From Steromphala cineraria (Eukaryota; Mollusca; Gastropoda; Trochida; Trochidae), in the NCBI GenBank assembly GCA_916613615.1, contig OU744723.1, positions 32,618,171-32,682,170 on the forward strand: 64,000 bases of DNA, written 5' to 3'. A program made the position numbers and the translations under genes. Position 1 is the stretch's first letter; every line of letters starts with the position of its first letter. Under the pieces are notes generated by a model, which saw only the letters and a program-made list of their open reading frames with translations, was not told the DNA's origin and did not search any database. Below are positions 1 to 11,264 of the stretch, in pieces.

Positions 1-1
1 G

Positions 2-67
2 GTAGATTGTGACAAACTGTGTGTTGCAATGTGGGACAAGGGATTATACAGATACAGATTTGATTAG
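2..67 (+). CDS. 3' end of NHL/beta-propeller (TRIM-like) gene, copy 1, partial
   Basis: The last 21 codons and a TAG stop of a gene that begins outside the window. Translated from base 2, the peptide ends LCVAMWDKGLYRYRFD and matches the last residues of the complete gene at 53040-53891 (LCVAMCYKGLYKYRFG) almost position for position. The 3' UTR is also alike, so this is a paralogue in the same orientation. By analogy it is the final blade of a beta-propeller used in TRIM-like proteins for ligand or RNA recognition. Whether the upstream part is intact cannot be seen. Confidence 0.8.
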   Translation, partial: VDCDKLCVAMWDKGLYRYRFD

Positions 68-216
68 GATTAGGTTGCTAAAGGGTGATTTGATAACGGT
101 AATCGAAGATCAATTTCAAAAGTGAAACTTACCTTTTGGAAAACATTTGTAAAAACTCAGTTTATTATTGTCCGATGCAGTTAAAATGTACATGTCACGG
201 TTGATTCGACTGTTTG

Positions 217-222
217 AATAAA
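217..222 (+). terminator. poly(A) signal of NHL copy 1
   Basis: AATAAA 150 bases after the stop codon. Copies 2 and 3 have the same hexamer 152 and 153 bases after their stops, so the site is conserved among the paralogues. Confidence 0.7.
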
Positions 223-333
223 TCATTAGCTCCTGCAGTAGTATACCTTTCTTTAAATGGTGATATAATAGCAACATAAGCATGTACATGTAATAGTTGT
301 AATGTAATTATGAAATATGGTTCGTTCATTTAA

Positions 334-389
334 ACGCCGCTAAAGACTGTTATATCCCCCGAGTGGCGTAAAACAATAACTCACTCACT
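334..389. mobile_element. 56-bp insertion, end fragment of a mollusc-type repeat
   Basis: A short insert ending in CACTCACT is flanked by an 11-bp direct repeat CGTTCATTTAA (323-333 and 390-400). The corresponding flank of NHL copy 2 near 55105-55130 lacks it. The insert resembles the end of a repeat I recall from abalone loci; that part is from memory. Confidence 0.65.
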
Positions 390-1689
390 CGTTCATTTAA
401 TGAAAACAAAATGTGGTTCGAATCAGTAAAAAAATCACGTGACCAAATATCCATTCTGAAAATTCAGCTGGTGTTAACAAATATGTTGCAATTTGAATGA
501 AAACTGTCAGCGTATCTTGAATGATTATTTTAATAAAATGTATTTGGTGAGTTGACCACTTGCTCATTCTTATCATGATTTGATTGTTAATTATTTTTTA
601 AATGAAAGCAGTAGAAAATCAGCAGGAAAGATTTACATTTCAGAAGCTGCCAGACGTATCGCACGTGCAAAACGAGGAAATGGACATGTTGTTTGGAAAA
701 CACATGCACAGTGTCAATCAATCCCAGTAACGGCTACTAATGTGTTGACAATGGTTTATCTAGATTTTTTAATCTACCCTTTCGAAAACAAATGTCAATG
801 AAATTGGTAATAATTTAACTAATATTTTAGATATGCAAATTGTTTTCGCTTTGATTTGTTATTTTGAAATGTCAGTAGACATCAACTTTGTATTTGCAAA
901 AGTCAACGTTAAAAGAATTTGTTTGCTATTTTTATATGAAAAAGAAAATAAAAATAAAAATATTGGATTAAATATGCCGTCTTAAAGAGCAAATAACATT
1001 GATCCATCAGGTAGAACAATCTTTTAAAACACCACAATCTCGTTAAAAAGTACCATTTTTCAAAATATACTGAAATAAATTAGAATGTAAATAACAATAT
1101 GTTAAACATGTGTTATAACCCCTAACGGTAATCACTTTGAGCAAAGAAAAACAACGTAAAAATTAAAATGTTTGTAAACTTTACCAGCTACTGAAATCAC
1201 GGCAAAACTTTCCGGGTAGAGCACAAAAAGCGTGCAGCACGTGCAAGTCATGCACTGACATAGTTGCCAGGCGGGTGAATCGGTGTATTCGTGTCACTTC
1301 TTCTGTCTGACTTTTACACAAATGTCAATTTCTGATTCTGTTGATTCTGTGTATAAATTGAAATTGAAAGATTGCATTCTTTTTTAATTATGTCGTTTAA
1401 AAGTGGTGCTACATCGTTAATCTTTTTAAATATATTTTTACATGACCGTTTGGATTGATTTGGCCAGTGATAACGCTATTGTATAGGTGATTGAATAAAT
1501 AACACATTCTGGAGATGTCATAGATCAGGGACATATCATTTTGAAGTCAATGGTGTTGTAAGAACGTATATGAAATTTCTGCTTAGTATTACTCTCTATT
1601 TAGGCAATATTCTAGAGACTTGAACATAATTTGTTTAATAAATATTTTCACATGCTTCATGTAATTAGAATTGTTGATGGGTCCAACAG

Positions 1690-1987
1690 CATATTTTGAA
1701 GGTGAGTTGAGGTGATCTGGGGTTTAATGCCGCTGCTAGTATTAGTGCAGAGAGAAAGCCCGCAACACTATTGTGGCTATGCGTTGCGGTGAAACCTGCG
1801 AGCATCGGCTGCAACTAGCAACCATGGGTGGTACTGCACTGAAATTCAGTGTAGCATTGCGCCCAAATCTGACTGCTTGTAGAACAGTTCTCTACTGCAG
1901 ACAAAGTTGCCGAGCCCCTGGCGGGATTCGAACCACGGACCTCTTGATCCAAAGTCAAATGCGCTACCCACTGTGCTATCCCGCCCC
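1690..1987 (-). mobile_element. tRNA-derived SINE
   Basis: Read on the minus strand, 1987 to about 1920 looks like a tRNA: a GGCGGGA acceptor arm, an A-box-like GTGGGTAGCGC, an anticodon arm with TTG in the loop (Gln-like), a B box GGTTCGAATCC and a closing TCCCGCC. About 230 bases of unrelated body follow, down to about 1690. A tRNA head plus non-tRNA body is SINE architecture, not a functional tRNA gene. No clear tail or target duplication was found. Confidence 0.65.
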
Positions 1988-2029
1988 TGCATATGCTGAA
2001 ATTAAACGTAAAAGAATATAGTATATAGG

Positions 2030-3619
2030 TACATCAAGAGGTTCTTGTGGGAAAAAATGTTTCTACGAGATGTAACCAAAACCATGGTAAGATGTGCATG
2101 TGATAAGACTGCGATTTTTTGAAATTGGCAAAACATGTTCAATTAATGAAATAAGTACCAAACCTTTGTAACTGTATGTGTCATTCTACCATGAATGTGA
2201 TGAATACTAGAATCTGGTTGGTTCTGGAAAATCAAACGTAATCAATTTTGGATTGAACGTCCTCTGATTTTAAGGCCGTTTCACTGTGCATTGATTCAGC
2301 CGACTGGCAATTTCAGAGCTGGTATTCTGCTGTTTACTGAGATTAAATCTTTTAAAAAGTTATTTAACATGTTTTATTTCCGTGTGTTTACGGGGGATGA
2401 CCAAATAATTTGAAGTAGATAGGATATTTTATTCAAAATAAGAAGTTTCAGTGGTCATTTAGCGCCACATGGTGGAATCATCTATTCGATTGATAGGGAT
2501 GTCTCATTCTATATTGTAAACAAGCAATGGAATTACACGTTTTTAAAGGTAATATATTAATAGCTGTTTTGAAGAAAGTGAGAAATATACTTGATGGACA
2601 CGCAATGATAAATTTACCTTTGCTCGCAGCTAAATTTATTTTAAAAATCAATTAGAAAATCCCCCGGCACAGACGAGTTCATTTTTGTTGCCGGAAGTGA
2701 GGACATTTACAAAGTGCAATTCGCTTGTACAAAGAGTTCACGATTAATATCCTCATGGTAGAATGGAGATTAACCAGTGTGAGGTTTCAATTTAAAATTT
2801 ACTTGCTATCAATCCAGTATAACATTTCTCTGATTTTCAAACACACTAGGTTCATCTCCTAATTAATCAGCTTGTTTACTAGAACCCTGAGAAAACAGTA
2901 GGAACAATACACTGAGAAATGGGAGCGTACATCTTACTTATACTCCCGGCACGTTCACTTTGATAAATACCTTTTTATTGATGAAAAAGGACAATGATAA
3001 TGTATTTTTCAATCTTTTAAATTGTCATTGGCAGCCACTGTTGAAGCCCTTACGATCTTGTATTGTTTTTCCCAGTAACAATGTCAATATCAACATGCAT
3101 TTCACGAAAGGCACACGTATCTCATGAATTTGAAGCGTTCGTCGAAAACTCCTAAGATCGGTTGCATCTCAGACTTAAACAATAGCATAATTTGACCGAG
3201 TTGCATCGGCTTATGTTGACAAGTACTGATTTAAAGCAAATCTACCTTGAATAGAGGCAATAGAAAGGTTTGCAGTCGGGACGATGATCGAAATCCGGAC
3301 ACTAACCGCGCCAATCGCTCAGAAACTAATATCCATGGAACTATATGTTTAAATTTTGCTTCAATGAATATTTATGACTGTTAAACCATTTTCATTGAAG
3401 ATAAGTATTAATCGCAGAACTGGCAAGTAAAACCTTTTTCAATCACCAATAGAACACTCCTTCATTTGCCATGATGAGTGTTAAATTTTGGTTTCAGCAT
3501 ATACTGAAAATTCTACTTACAATTGCTTAACTTTTTGTGTGTATATCGTATCATTTAGAATCATGTAATAATCATATATATGTATATTCATTTGTATATG
3601 TATATATAAACAGGGGGGA
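2030..3619. other. non-coding, no recognisable feature
   Basis: AT-rich sequence with no long reading frame and no repeat or RNA signature that I can identify. Confidence 0.5.
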
Positions 3620-3646
3620 AATACTCCGATAGGACTGTCTCTTTAA
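3620..3646. repeat. solo MITE end
   Basis: Contains CCGATAGGACTGTCTCTTTAA, matching the right terminal inverted repeat of the MITE at 15779-15995. The other end was not found upstream, so this is a relic. Confidence 0.5.
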
Positions 3647-3654
3647 ACTCATCA

Positions 3655-4970
3655 GAACACAGTAATTATATCGTAACAGTTTGATTACAAATGTCAGGGT
3701 GACATTGTGTACTGGCTCTGTAATAAGTGTGATAAAACATGTACAATTCCAAATGACTGATATACGCACGATCCTTTCTCAAACTTCAAAATAATTCATT
3801 CATGCTCTCTGCTGCATCCCTCCTTATATCAAGGTTGTCGATCCAGAGATCAAAATACTTGATATTTTTCATTAATATCCTTTTTCATTCAATTTTAACA
3901 TTAAAGACAATAAGACGTTTTGCATTATCTTAGCAAAATATAATTTGAACATACAACATGAATTTAATTAAATGTAATTAATCTGGGTTGGCTTATAAAA
4001 TTAACTTTTTATACCCTAACATTCATGAATTTGAAAAGCTGAAAAGACTTGTAGATTAAAGAGCAATATTCAAACTTTAACATTCGTAAAAGTATTTTTA
4101 CTGTATTTGTGATTTCATAAGCAATATTTGGCGACCAACAATAAGAAGATCGGATCACCACGACTATTTTATTTTATTTTTCTTCAAACCAGGCACTAGT
4201 TCAAGTTGATACCCATCGGAAACAACTGAGGTATTGGAGTAACACGGTGTACAACCTACACACACGATGATGAAGTCACCGAGAAGCTATGGCACTTTGT
4301 TAGAGGGTACCGAACTTTGGATGTTTAATTAAGTATTTTAGTGTTGATTAAAACATGTATATATGATATCAAACTTTAAATGATAGATTTTTCTACTGGG
4401 CAATGTTTTTCGTACTCAGTAGCTTAATTTCATCACGATCCGTATGCATGTATGGCAATGGGACTTTAAGGAAAAAAACATCTACTGATTACGAAATATT
4501 TGTTCTTGTTGGCTATGATAAAACACGTTTCTAGGGTGTAAAGGTTGACATATCTTTACATCAATGAGAGTTCCATTATTTACTTATTTAAAAAGAAAGG
4601 TTATCAAAAGTTTTGAATCATTAAAAATACAACCCTGGCTGGCACACAACTTGAATTCATATATGGCCTATAATCGCAGTGGTCTATATTTCCGAAAGGT
4701 AGGTAATTATATACGTTTATCCAAGACAGATACTGTAATTATTTATGTCAATATCTATATCGAGACAACATATTCTATTAATCTAATCCACTGGTTCCAT
4801 TAATAATTATTGGCTAATAGAAATATGATTTATCTTCTGATAGCACATTTGTGAGGGCTAATAACAAATGACATATAATAATGAGTTTGTGCAGGTTCTA
4901 TTTGTTGCAATTCAGTATTCAAATGAAAATCTGTGGCAAAAACTGGTTGAGCAAAATATCACATTGTTCA
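3655..4970 (+). repeat. duplicated non-coding block, second copy at 9785-11050
   Basis: Collinear similarity with 9785-11050: 3655-3770 matches 9790-9895, 4480-4720 matches 10640-10840, and 4840-4960 matches 10950-11040. The centre holds an exon-like stretch ending in TTTCCGAAAGGTAGGT, which has splice-donor form. Part of it (4190-4470) also resembles 19440-19740. The block may carry remnants of a 5' exon of a duplicated gene; no protein is recognisable. A short tandem pair near 5034-5120 follows it. Confidence 0.6.
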
Positions 4971-5221
4971 GACACTTCTTTAATTTCCAATAATATTTAT
5001 TAAATCTTTGGTAGTCATCACATCCTGCTTTATGTTATAACTTCTATCTAATCCGGCAATGTATTAGTTATACCCACGTTATAACTTCTATCTATTCCGG
5101 TCATGTATGATTAACACCAGTTTTTAAAATAAACTCGGTCTTAATCCCTCATCATTTCCGGCCTCTAAAGTGTCTAGATTTGATATCCTTTTCCGTTTCC
5201 AATAATTCGATTTTTTGCGCA

Positions 5222-5579
5222 TTAAAGGGGCAGTAGCACGTTTTTAGGGGTAATATAAGGTGATGTCAGGAAAATGAAACTTAATGGTTCCAATTGAAGG
5301 ACAATGTATTTAGTGGAGCAGTAATAATTCAAATATGTAACGTAAAGTTTAGCCATGCGATTCCTATTTCATACACAAAATGAATAAAAGGTGTCACATA
5401 AAATGGCCGCCAATGGATTTTATGTGAATCTTCATACTGTGTCCTCTGACTATGGATGATTGTCTTATGTAATGAGATATTTGACATTGTCAAAATAATA
5501 CATTTAGCATTAACTTACAGATATCAGTGGACATTTTAAAACATGAAATTATCAAAAAAACGTGCTACTGCCCCTTTAA
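5222..5579 (+). mobile_element. MITE, family 1 (TTAAAGGGGCAGT ends)
   Basis: A 358-bp non-coding element with near-perfect terminal inverted repeats of about 24 bp that start TTAAAGGGGCAGTAGCACG. TTAA lies at both outer edges. An inverted, more diverged copy lies at 45513-45870. TTAA edges suggest a piggyBac-like mobiliser, but TTAA could also belong to the repeat itself. Confidence 0.8.
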
Positions 5580-5879
5580 GAGGCAACCGTACAAGAAAAT
5601 AAAAGCATCCCTCCGTTTTGCGTTCCCCTGGGTATCTCCCCTGGTTTGTTGTCTCTAATCAAAGCAGGAATATTCGTGATGTACAAAAATGGACGTACAC
5701 ACAACACAAATGTGACTATTAACTTATGCTCATTTTAAGTAAAATATTCTATCATTAAGACAAAGTAAAACAAAACATGTACACTACTTAGATCAGTGTG
5801 TATTTAACTGGCTTTAGGGACAAAGACAAACGAAAAAAGGTACAAAGTATTAATCAATTCAAAATCAGTTATCATAATA

Positions 5880-6175
5880 TTATGCTTGGCCATTTGTTCT
5901 TCAAGCCCGTCTCGTCCCTCCAAAGCTGACGCCAAGGGATCTGAAATAGACAACTGCACGTGCAAATCGTGCTCCACTCCTCCCGTTGCCCTAGCAACGT
6001 TCAATACTGGTCGTCTTTGCTGGGAATTGGCCGTTCTTATCAAGCCAAATTTACTGGTTGATACAAGCCTGAATGATTTGTGAAAAAGAATTGCTATGTA
6101 TACTAGGAATATATTGTACGGATATATGCCCCTCATAACATTAGCAGTGTTTTATAAAACACATTTGATAGTACT
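5880..6175. repeat. dispersed block with GCACGTGC and X-box palindromes, copy a
   Basis: About 290 bp related to 14042-14345, 49955-50270 and 55600-55860. It carries GCACGTGC at 5956-5963 and GTTGCCCTAGCAAC at 5985-5998. The latter fits the palindromic RFX X-box consensus. Distance between the palindrome starts is 29 bp, the same as in copies c and d. It may be a duplicated promoter or enhancer of the tandem genes; function is inference. Confidence 0.6.
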
Positions 6176-6240
6176 AATTACAACCCTTGAGCGGTTATAT
6201 CCATTCTGTTTTTCAATTGGTTCGTAACTGGTAACTATCA

Positions 6241-6743
6241 GGTCGGGGATAACCACCGAACGACCTATAATAGCTCGATTTAGCTATAGTAGCTCGATCG
6301 AGCTATAGGTCTATAGGTCGATCGAGCTATAACCGCATTTTTTGGACAATGTGCAATTATAACGGGTTTTCCGCAATTGCGGCCCCGCCAATATGGAAAC
6401 ATATTTTATCGATTCATTCTTAGCCCTTCACAGAATTTGGCTAAACCCTAGCGCTTTTTAGTTATTAGACATTACTTTGCTCTACCCAAGTGTCAATGTC
6501 ACTTCGAATAGAAAATAACAACTCAAAAACAGAAAAATATACCTCGCAAAGTTGACACAACACTCGGCTGATGACTGATCGTTTCGATTGTCTGACTTCT
6601 GGTTTGGATGTCTATTTCGTAATCATAATTTTCCCGTGCATCTCGCTCGAGCGTGACAATTTTAATAATCTACGGAAATTACACTCGGCTTTCGGGCATA
6701 TTCGGGTTTGAGAAGGGGCCATCCCTGCATAGATATTATAATT
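6241..6743 (+). repeat. left arm of 503-bp inverted repeat
   Basis: Reverse complement of 7378-7880, equal in length and differing at only a handful of positions seen by eye. The outer part is itself rich in small palindromes built from ATCGAGCTATAG words. The outer end is GGTCGGGGATAACC and the inner end ATCCCTGCATAGATATT. No coding potential. Confidence 0.85.
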
Positions 6744-7377
6744 TCAGTTATAAAATGTTTTTGTTTTGTTTGATGTTTGACCGCACGGTGAATTTCTATT
6801 TCAGAAACCTTTGAATTAATAGTTGTGATAAAGGTACTTAAGTTCTTAACACAATTTACGAAAAAAAGAACATAATATTCTCATAACTCGACCCAAGTAT
6901 TGAGCAAATGCTATCTGAAAATGTGTACACGTTTGCAAACTCATTACGATCAGTAAAATGGCATCGAGCCTTCTGTACTTCCGGTTTATAAACAGTCATG
7001 GTTGCGTTAAAAAGTGGACATCGTCAGTAATATCAAATGTGGAATTTAATCATTTTAAGGGCTCTTAAACTGATTTGCGCTTTATAAAAGGTGAAAGACT
7101 TAGAAACTATTGGAATACTTTAGTGCAAGTTGGAGTAATTTGCATAATGTTTCTACAATATCCAAATGATATCGGATTGTATTATAATAGTTTAGTCTTC
7201 ATAGTTTACATGAGTCTATCTAATTTGCATATGTATTTTGGGAGAATTCAATTATAAATCAACAATCATTTTTTTTCATGTTTTATGTCCATATTGGTTC
7301 CCCTGTTGTGTCGACATGTTAATGATTAAAACTTTTCATAATTCGTTATTATATATAAGCTAAAACTATCATTATAA
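6744..7377. repeat. locus DNA between the inverted-repeat arms
   Basis: This 634-bp spacer matches 55905-56490, where the same sequence sits next to block d without arms. It is therefore native duplicated locus DNA, not the core of a transposon. No gene seen. Confidence 0.65.
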
Positions 7378-7880
7378 AATTATAATATCTATGCAGGGAT
7401 GGCCCCTTCTCAAACCCGAATATACCCGAAAGCCGAGTGTAATTTCCGTAGATTATTAAAATTGTCACGCTCGAGCGAGATACACGGGAAAATTATGATT
7501 ACGAAATAGACATCCAAACCAGAAGTCAGACAATCAAAACGATCAGTCATCAGCCGAGTGTTGTGTCAACTTTGCGAGGTATATTTTTCTGTTTTTGAGT
7601 TGTTATTTTCTATTCGAAGTGACATTGACACTTGGGTAGAGCAAAGTAATGTCTAATAACTAAAAAGCGCTAGGGCTTAGCCAAATTCTGTGAAGGGCTA
7701 AGAATGAATCGATAAAATATGTTTCCATATTGGCGGGGCCGCAATTGCGGAAAACCCGTTATAATTGCACATTGTCCAAAAAATGCGGTTATAGCTCGAT
7801 CGACCTATAGACCTATAGCTCGATCGAGCTACTATAGCTAAATCGAGCTATTATAGGTCGTTCGGTGGTTATCCCCGACC
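7378..7880 (-). repeat. right arm of 503-bp inverted repeat
   Basis: Mirror of 6241-6743. ACTATC occurs on its inner side (7365-7370) and just outside its outer end (7883-7888), and also beside the left arm (6234-6239). This could be a 6-bp target duplication of the right copy or of the whole structure. Confidence 0.85.
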
Positions 7881-8071
7881 CGACTATCGTTGCATAGATT
7901 TTTACCCTTTACACACCTTGGGAAGTCATTGCTTTATTTTAGTTGAATCGTTTAAGCCGAAAGCTCCATTATGTGTAGGTTGGTTATATCATAACCACAA
8001 TGGTCGGTTTTAAGATTCTAATCAAACCCAAACAATTGGACTTGTAAAATTTCATTTATGAACAACGAAAG

Positions 8072-8148
8072 TGGGAATCGAACCAAGGACCTCTATGTCA
8101 TCAAGCAGCACCTGTATTAGTTTAGCTACCGAGGATCCATGCCACTTG
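8072..8148 (-). repeat. tRNA-like sequence (SINE head or tRNA relic)
   Basis: On the minus strand a B-box-like GGTTCGATTCCCAC follows a GTAGCTAAAC A-box-like stretch at tRNA-like spacing. Acceptor and anticodon stems do not fold convincingly, so a functional tRNA is unlikely. Confidence 0.4.
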
Positions 8149-8572
8149 ATGCAAATGTTGTTGTATCATGTTTGTATTTTAAACATATATACCAATATTG
8201 CATTAAAATAGTTTTTAGTTTAAGGATTCATGTTTTTAGTTCTTAAATCATTAGCAGGGGGTAATGTTAGTTGTCTGAACGTTCATTATTATCACGACAT
8301 GTTAAACCCGCATAATATATCACTGAAACGTTTATGAATTAGTTGTATATATACACAAATTTAGCTTGAACATTGTAATAAAAGTCTCTGATGTAAGGAA
8401 TCAAGTTTTTTGTTTTAAAACGTTAATCAGGGGCATTGAAGGTAGTCTTAATATTTATTGTTATAAAGCTATAATAAATCAGCGAGATGTGACACTAAAA
8501 CGTTGATAAATTAATTGTAAATATATATTAATTAATTGAAACCTGTTCAAGTGTTCCGCGGGAGTGTAAGTC

Positions 8573-8611
8573 AAATAATAACCCGGTTACCTCGATACCG
8601 GGTTATTATTT
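8573..8611. repeat. perfect 15-bp-stem palindrome
   Basis: AAATAATAACCCGGT, a 9-base loop, then its exact reverse complement. It stands alone in AT-rich DNA; 8160-8560 holds nothing else recognisable. Confidence 0.6.
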
Positions 8612-8639
8612 ACTACTTGTTCCTGAATACTCAAGCCTG

Positions 8640-9740
8640 ACAAATTAGTTGTACCTATGTAGTATGTTGTTGTTATGTTTAATAAACAGCAGTAAGGTTT
8701 AAACCAGACTCGCTGATTGCCTTGCGGGGGACGTTAAAGTTCTTGGTTGCTTAATATCAACTTGTATTAGAGACGTTTCATTACAGAAGTAAAGATGCGA
8801 AGTTTCCTCCATATAAGGGTGTACATTGACGTCATGATTTAGGAACATGCAGTCAACTTCAACGTTATATCAATATATAAATGTTATATACGTACGCGCA
8901 ATAATTGTTTTAACACTTTTTAATAAAAAACGTTCAGGTTTGTAAATATATATGTACAAAATATCACAATGTTTCATAATTCTTTTATCTTTAATTTGTA
9001 ATGCTAAAATCGACAGAATTCTGTTGAGACCCAAAATTGAGGATGAATGATTATTTTGTTGAAATCCTTATTGACAGTTTATATTGCCATACCGGTTAAT
9101 ATGTTTTCTTTTTAAAAACCCAATGTTTTGTGAAATCGATTTTGTTTGATAATGGCGATGTTAACCTCAAACTCAACCTATTTATTGCCCCGGTAATGGA
9201 CACAGCGGCCTCGTCTGTTACTTGAATGTATGTTCAAAGATACAATTTCCAGTGCGAACCCTCGTTACGGATGACTGGATCTTCAGCCACAAAGTATTCT
9301 GGACATCACCTTTCTTGCTAGAACAGCACCCGGGATCAGTTATAAAATATTAATTGTGTACTCAAATATATCTATTTTACACTGGTGCATCACAATCATA
9401 TTTCATTACTGTTCAAATCCTTCTTTTCATATTTCCCAAGATTTTGCCTTACATTTAAATGATTATTTATTATAAGGCACGAATGATCTTACATTTTTTA
9501 ATTAATAAAATGTGTACTTTAGGAAATCTGAATTTATCAAAAATGTCAGCATAAATTATCTTCACCCTAGTTTATCTTTGTTAAATCCATTTAAAACTAA
9601 AGTAGATGATAAAAGATAATTTTTTCTAGAGTCCCTCCTGGGATACAAATATGTTCTGTAATAATAATGGTATAATTTCTTATAATATACTTTATCTTTC
9701 TACATCTTTAATTCATGTATCGGCTCAAACCAATACGTAC
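8640..9740 (+). repeat. duplicated non-coding block, second copy at 50690-51770
   Basis: Collinear with 50690-51770 over about 1.1 kb, including CAGTAAGGTTTAAA, CAGACTCGCTGATTGCCTTG and GACTGGATCTTCAGC. In the second location it lies about 1.3 kb upstream of the NHL gene at 53040. It may thus be the upstream region of a further gene unit whose coding part is missing here. A TGACGTCA site sits at 8827-8834. Confidence 0.75.
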
Positions 9741-9784
9741 CAGAATACACAATTGCGGAAGTGTGAACATCAACATATTTTAAT

Positions 9785-11050
9785 TGAACACTAGAATTAT
9801 ATCGTTACAGTTTGATAACAAATGTCAGAGTGACATTGTGTAATGGCTCTGTAATAAATGTGATAAAAACATAGTACAATTCCACACGACGGATGTTATC
9901 AATATCTTTATCAACGCGTCTCAAATGTTGATTCCTAGAGGACACATTATCATCACAGTTTGAGCACAAAATGTCAGGAAAACTGGATGTGATATCTGGC
10001 GACAGAAAAACAATTTCTATGAGTGTCTATTTGACTCTGTCTATGTAAGGGCATGTAGATACAATGATATCGGTAATTTTTTATTCTAAATAAACGTTTT
10101 GCTCAACAAGTCCAGCTTTCTTTAAATAATTCATCATTCAACAGATGAGTGCATATGGTACCAATTGCACCTAAATGCATAACATACATGCAACCTAAAT
10201 GGCTGGCTAAGTAGAAGAATACAGTAGCACAAGATGAATTTATTTTGCTGAGAGAAAGTACATTTTTTACCCATAAGCAATCTTTCATTTTCATATAAGG
10301 GAGTCATGTGACGAACGAAATAACTTCAGTTAAGTTATGTAAATCAGATAACTAATAATGAATAAGGATGTTCACAATAAAATGGCAAAATGCTGTCTTT
10401 GCCTGAATTGTGATACTATTTTTGACTTGAGTAAAAAGAGAGTTATTGAGTTATGTGAGATGTTTTTCAGATTGGCACAAAGTAATTTTGAACTTACGAA
10501 ATGATTTTAAGAAATTATGTATTTAATATCGATTGTCTCTTAAAGTTAAAGTTTTAATGTTCTTACATCATTTAACTTTAAAAAGTCGATTGGCCTTCAT
10601 ATAAAGGATATTGACGACATATTTCTTCTGAGTTTTTTTCCCACTATGATAAAAGCGTCTCTATGGTGTAAGCATAACAATTACGTAGACAATCTCATGG
10701 CATCTGTGAGAGTTCAATGATTAATTCGTTTCAAAAGGTTATCAAACGTTTAGAATCAGCACAAACAAGGCTTCCATACAACTTGAATTCATCTAAGGAC
10801 AATAATAATAAAGCTCTATGTTTCCGGAAGGTAAGTACCCACATACCTTTCTCCTTTGAAACAATTAAAATAATTATTGTCATTGTCAATGAACAGACCA
10901 AACATTCTATGTATTCAAACCACACATTTAAATAAAGATCTGACAGCACAGAACATTTGTGATACTTCAAGCAATTGTCATCGAATAACGAGTTTACAGC
11001 TTATTTGTTACGTTCAGTGTTGAAATGAAAACGGTCGCACAAAGTTTAAA
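9785..11050 (+). repeat. duplicated non-coding block, second copy of 3655-4970
   Basis: See 3655-4970. The exon-like stretch 10717-10831 ends in TTTCCGGAAGGTAAGT, a good donor. Its sense translation (ending ALCFRKV) resembles the earlier copy (ending GLYFRKV) only weakly, so coding status is open. Confidence 0.6.
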
Positions 11051-11264
11051 TAAACACAAAAAGAACCAGTATTTGGTATAGTCTTTGATTTTTTATTTTG
11101 TTATCATCCAGCTGCATCAGCGGGGTAATAGCTCAGTTACTATTATTTTTATTGTAGCAGGATGTTATTATAAATGCTCATAAAATTGTGTTTGAAAAAT
11201 TAGGTGATTTGACACAACATCTATACACCATTCAATGCTGACTTGATGCCCAGGAATCTCGAGG

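Larger units (their letters stand above)
68..1400 (+). repeat. 3' flank of NHL gene copy 1, paralogous to 53892-55600 and 62055-62580
   Basis: Downstream of the stop, the sequence aligns with the flanks of NHL copies 2 and 3. Shared stretches are the 3' UTR, a tract around 415-550 (compare 55138-55264) and a tract around 640-720 (compare 55500-55590 and 62400-62460). The segment 1285-1400 still resembles 62470-62580. This marks a segmental duplication including more than 1 kb of non-coding DNA. A diverged GCACGTGC palindrome lies at 1237-1244. No gene is visible in 400-1690. Confidence 0.75.

Noticed and set aside
1920..1987. Functional tRNA-Gln
   Set aside because: Although tRNA-like with Gln-type TTG loop, it is joined to a SINE-type body.
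1773..2021. 82-codon plus-strand open frame
   Set aside because: Antisense to the SINE; includes the reversed tRNA head.
5886..6083. Short open frames over the palindrome block on both strands
   Set aside because: Equivalent frames are broken in the paralogous blocks, so no coding conservation.
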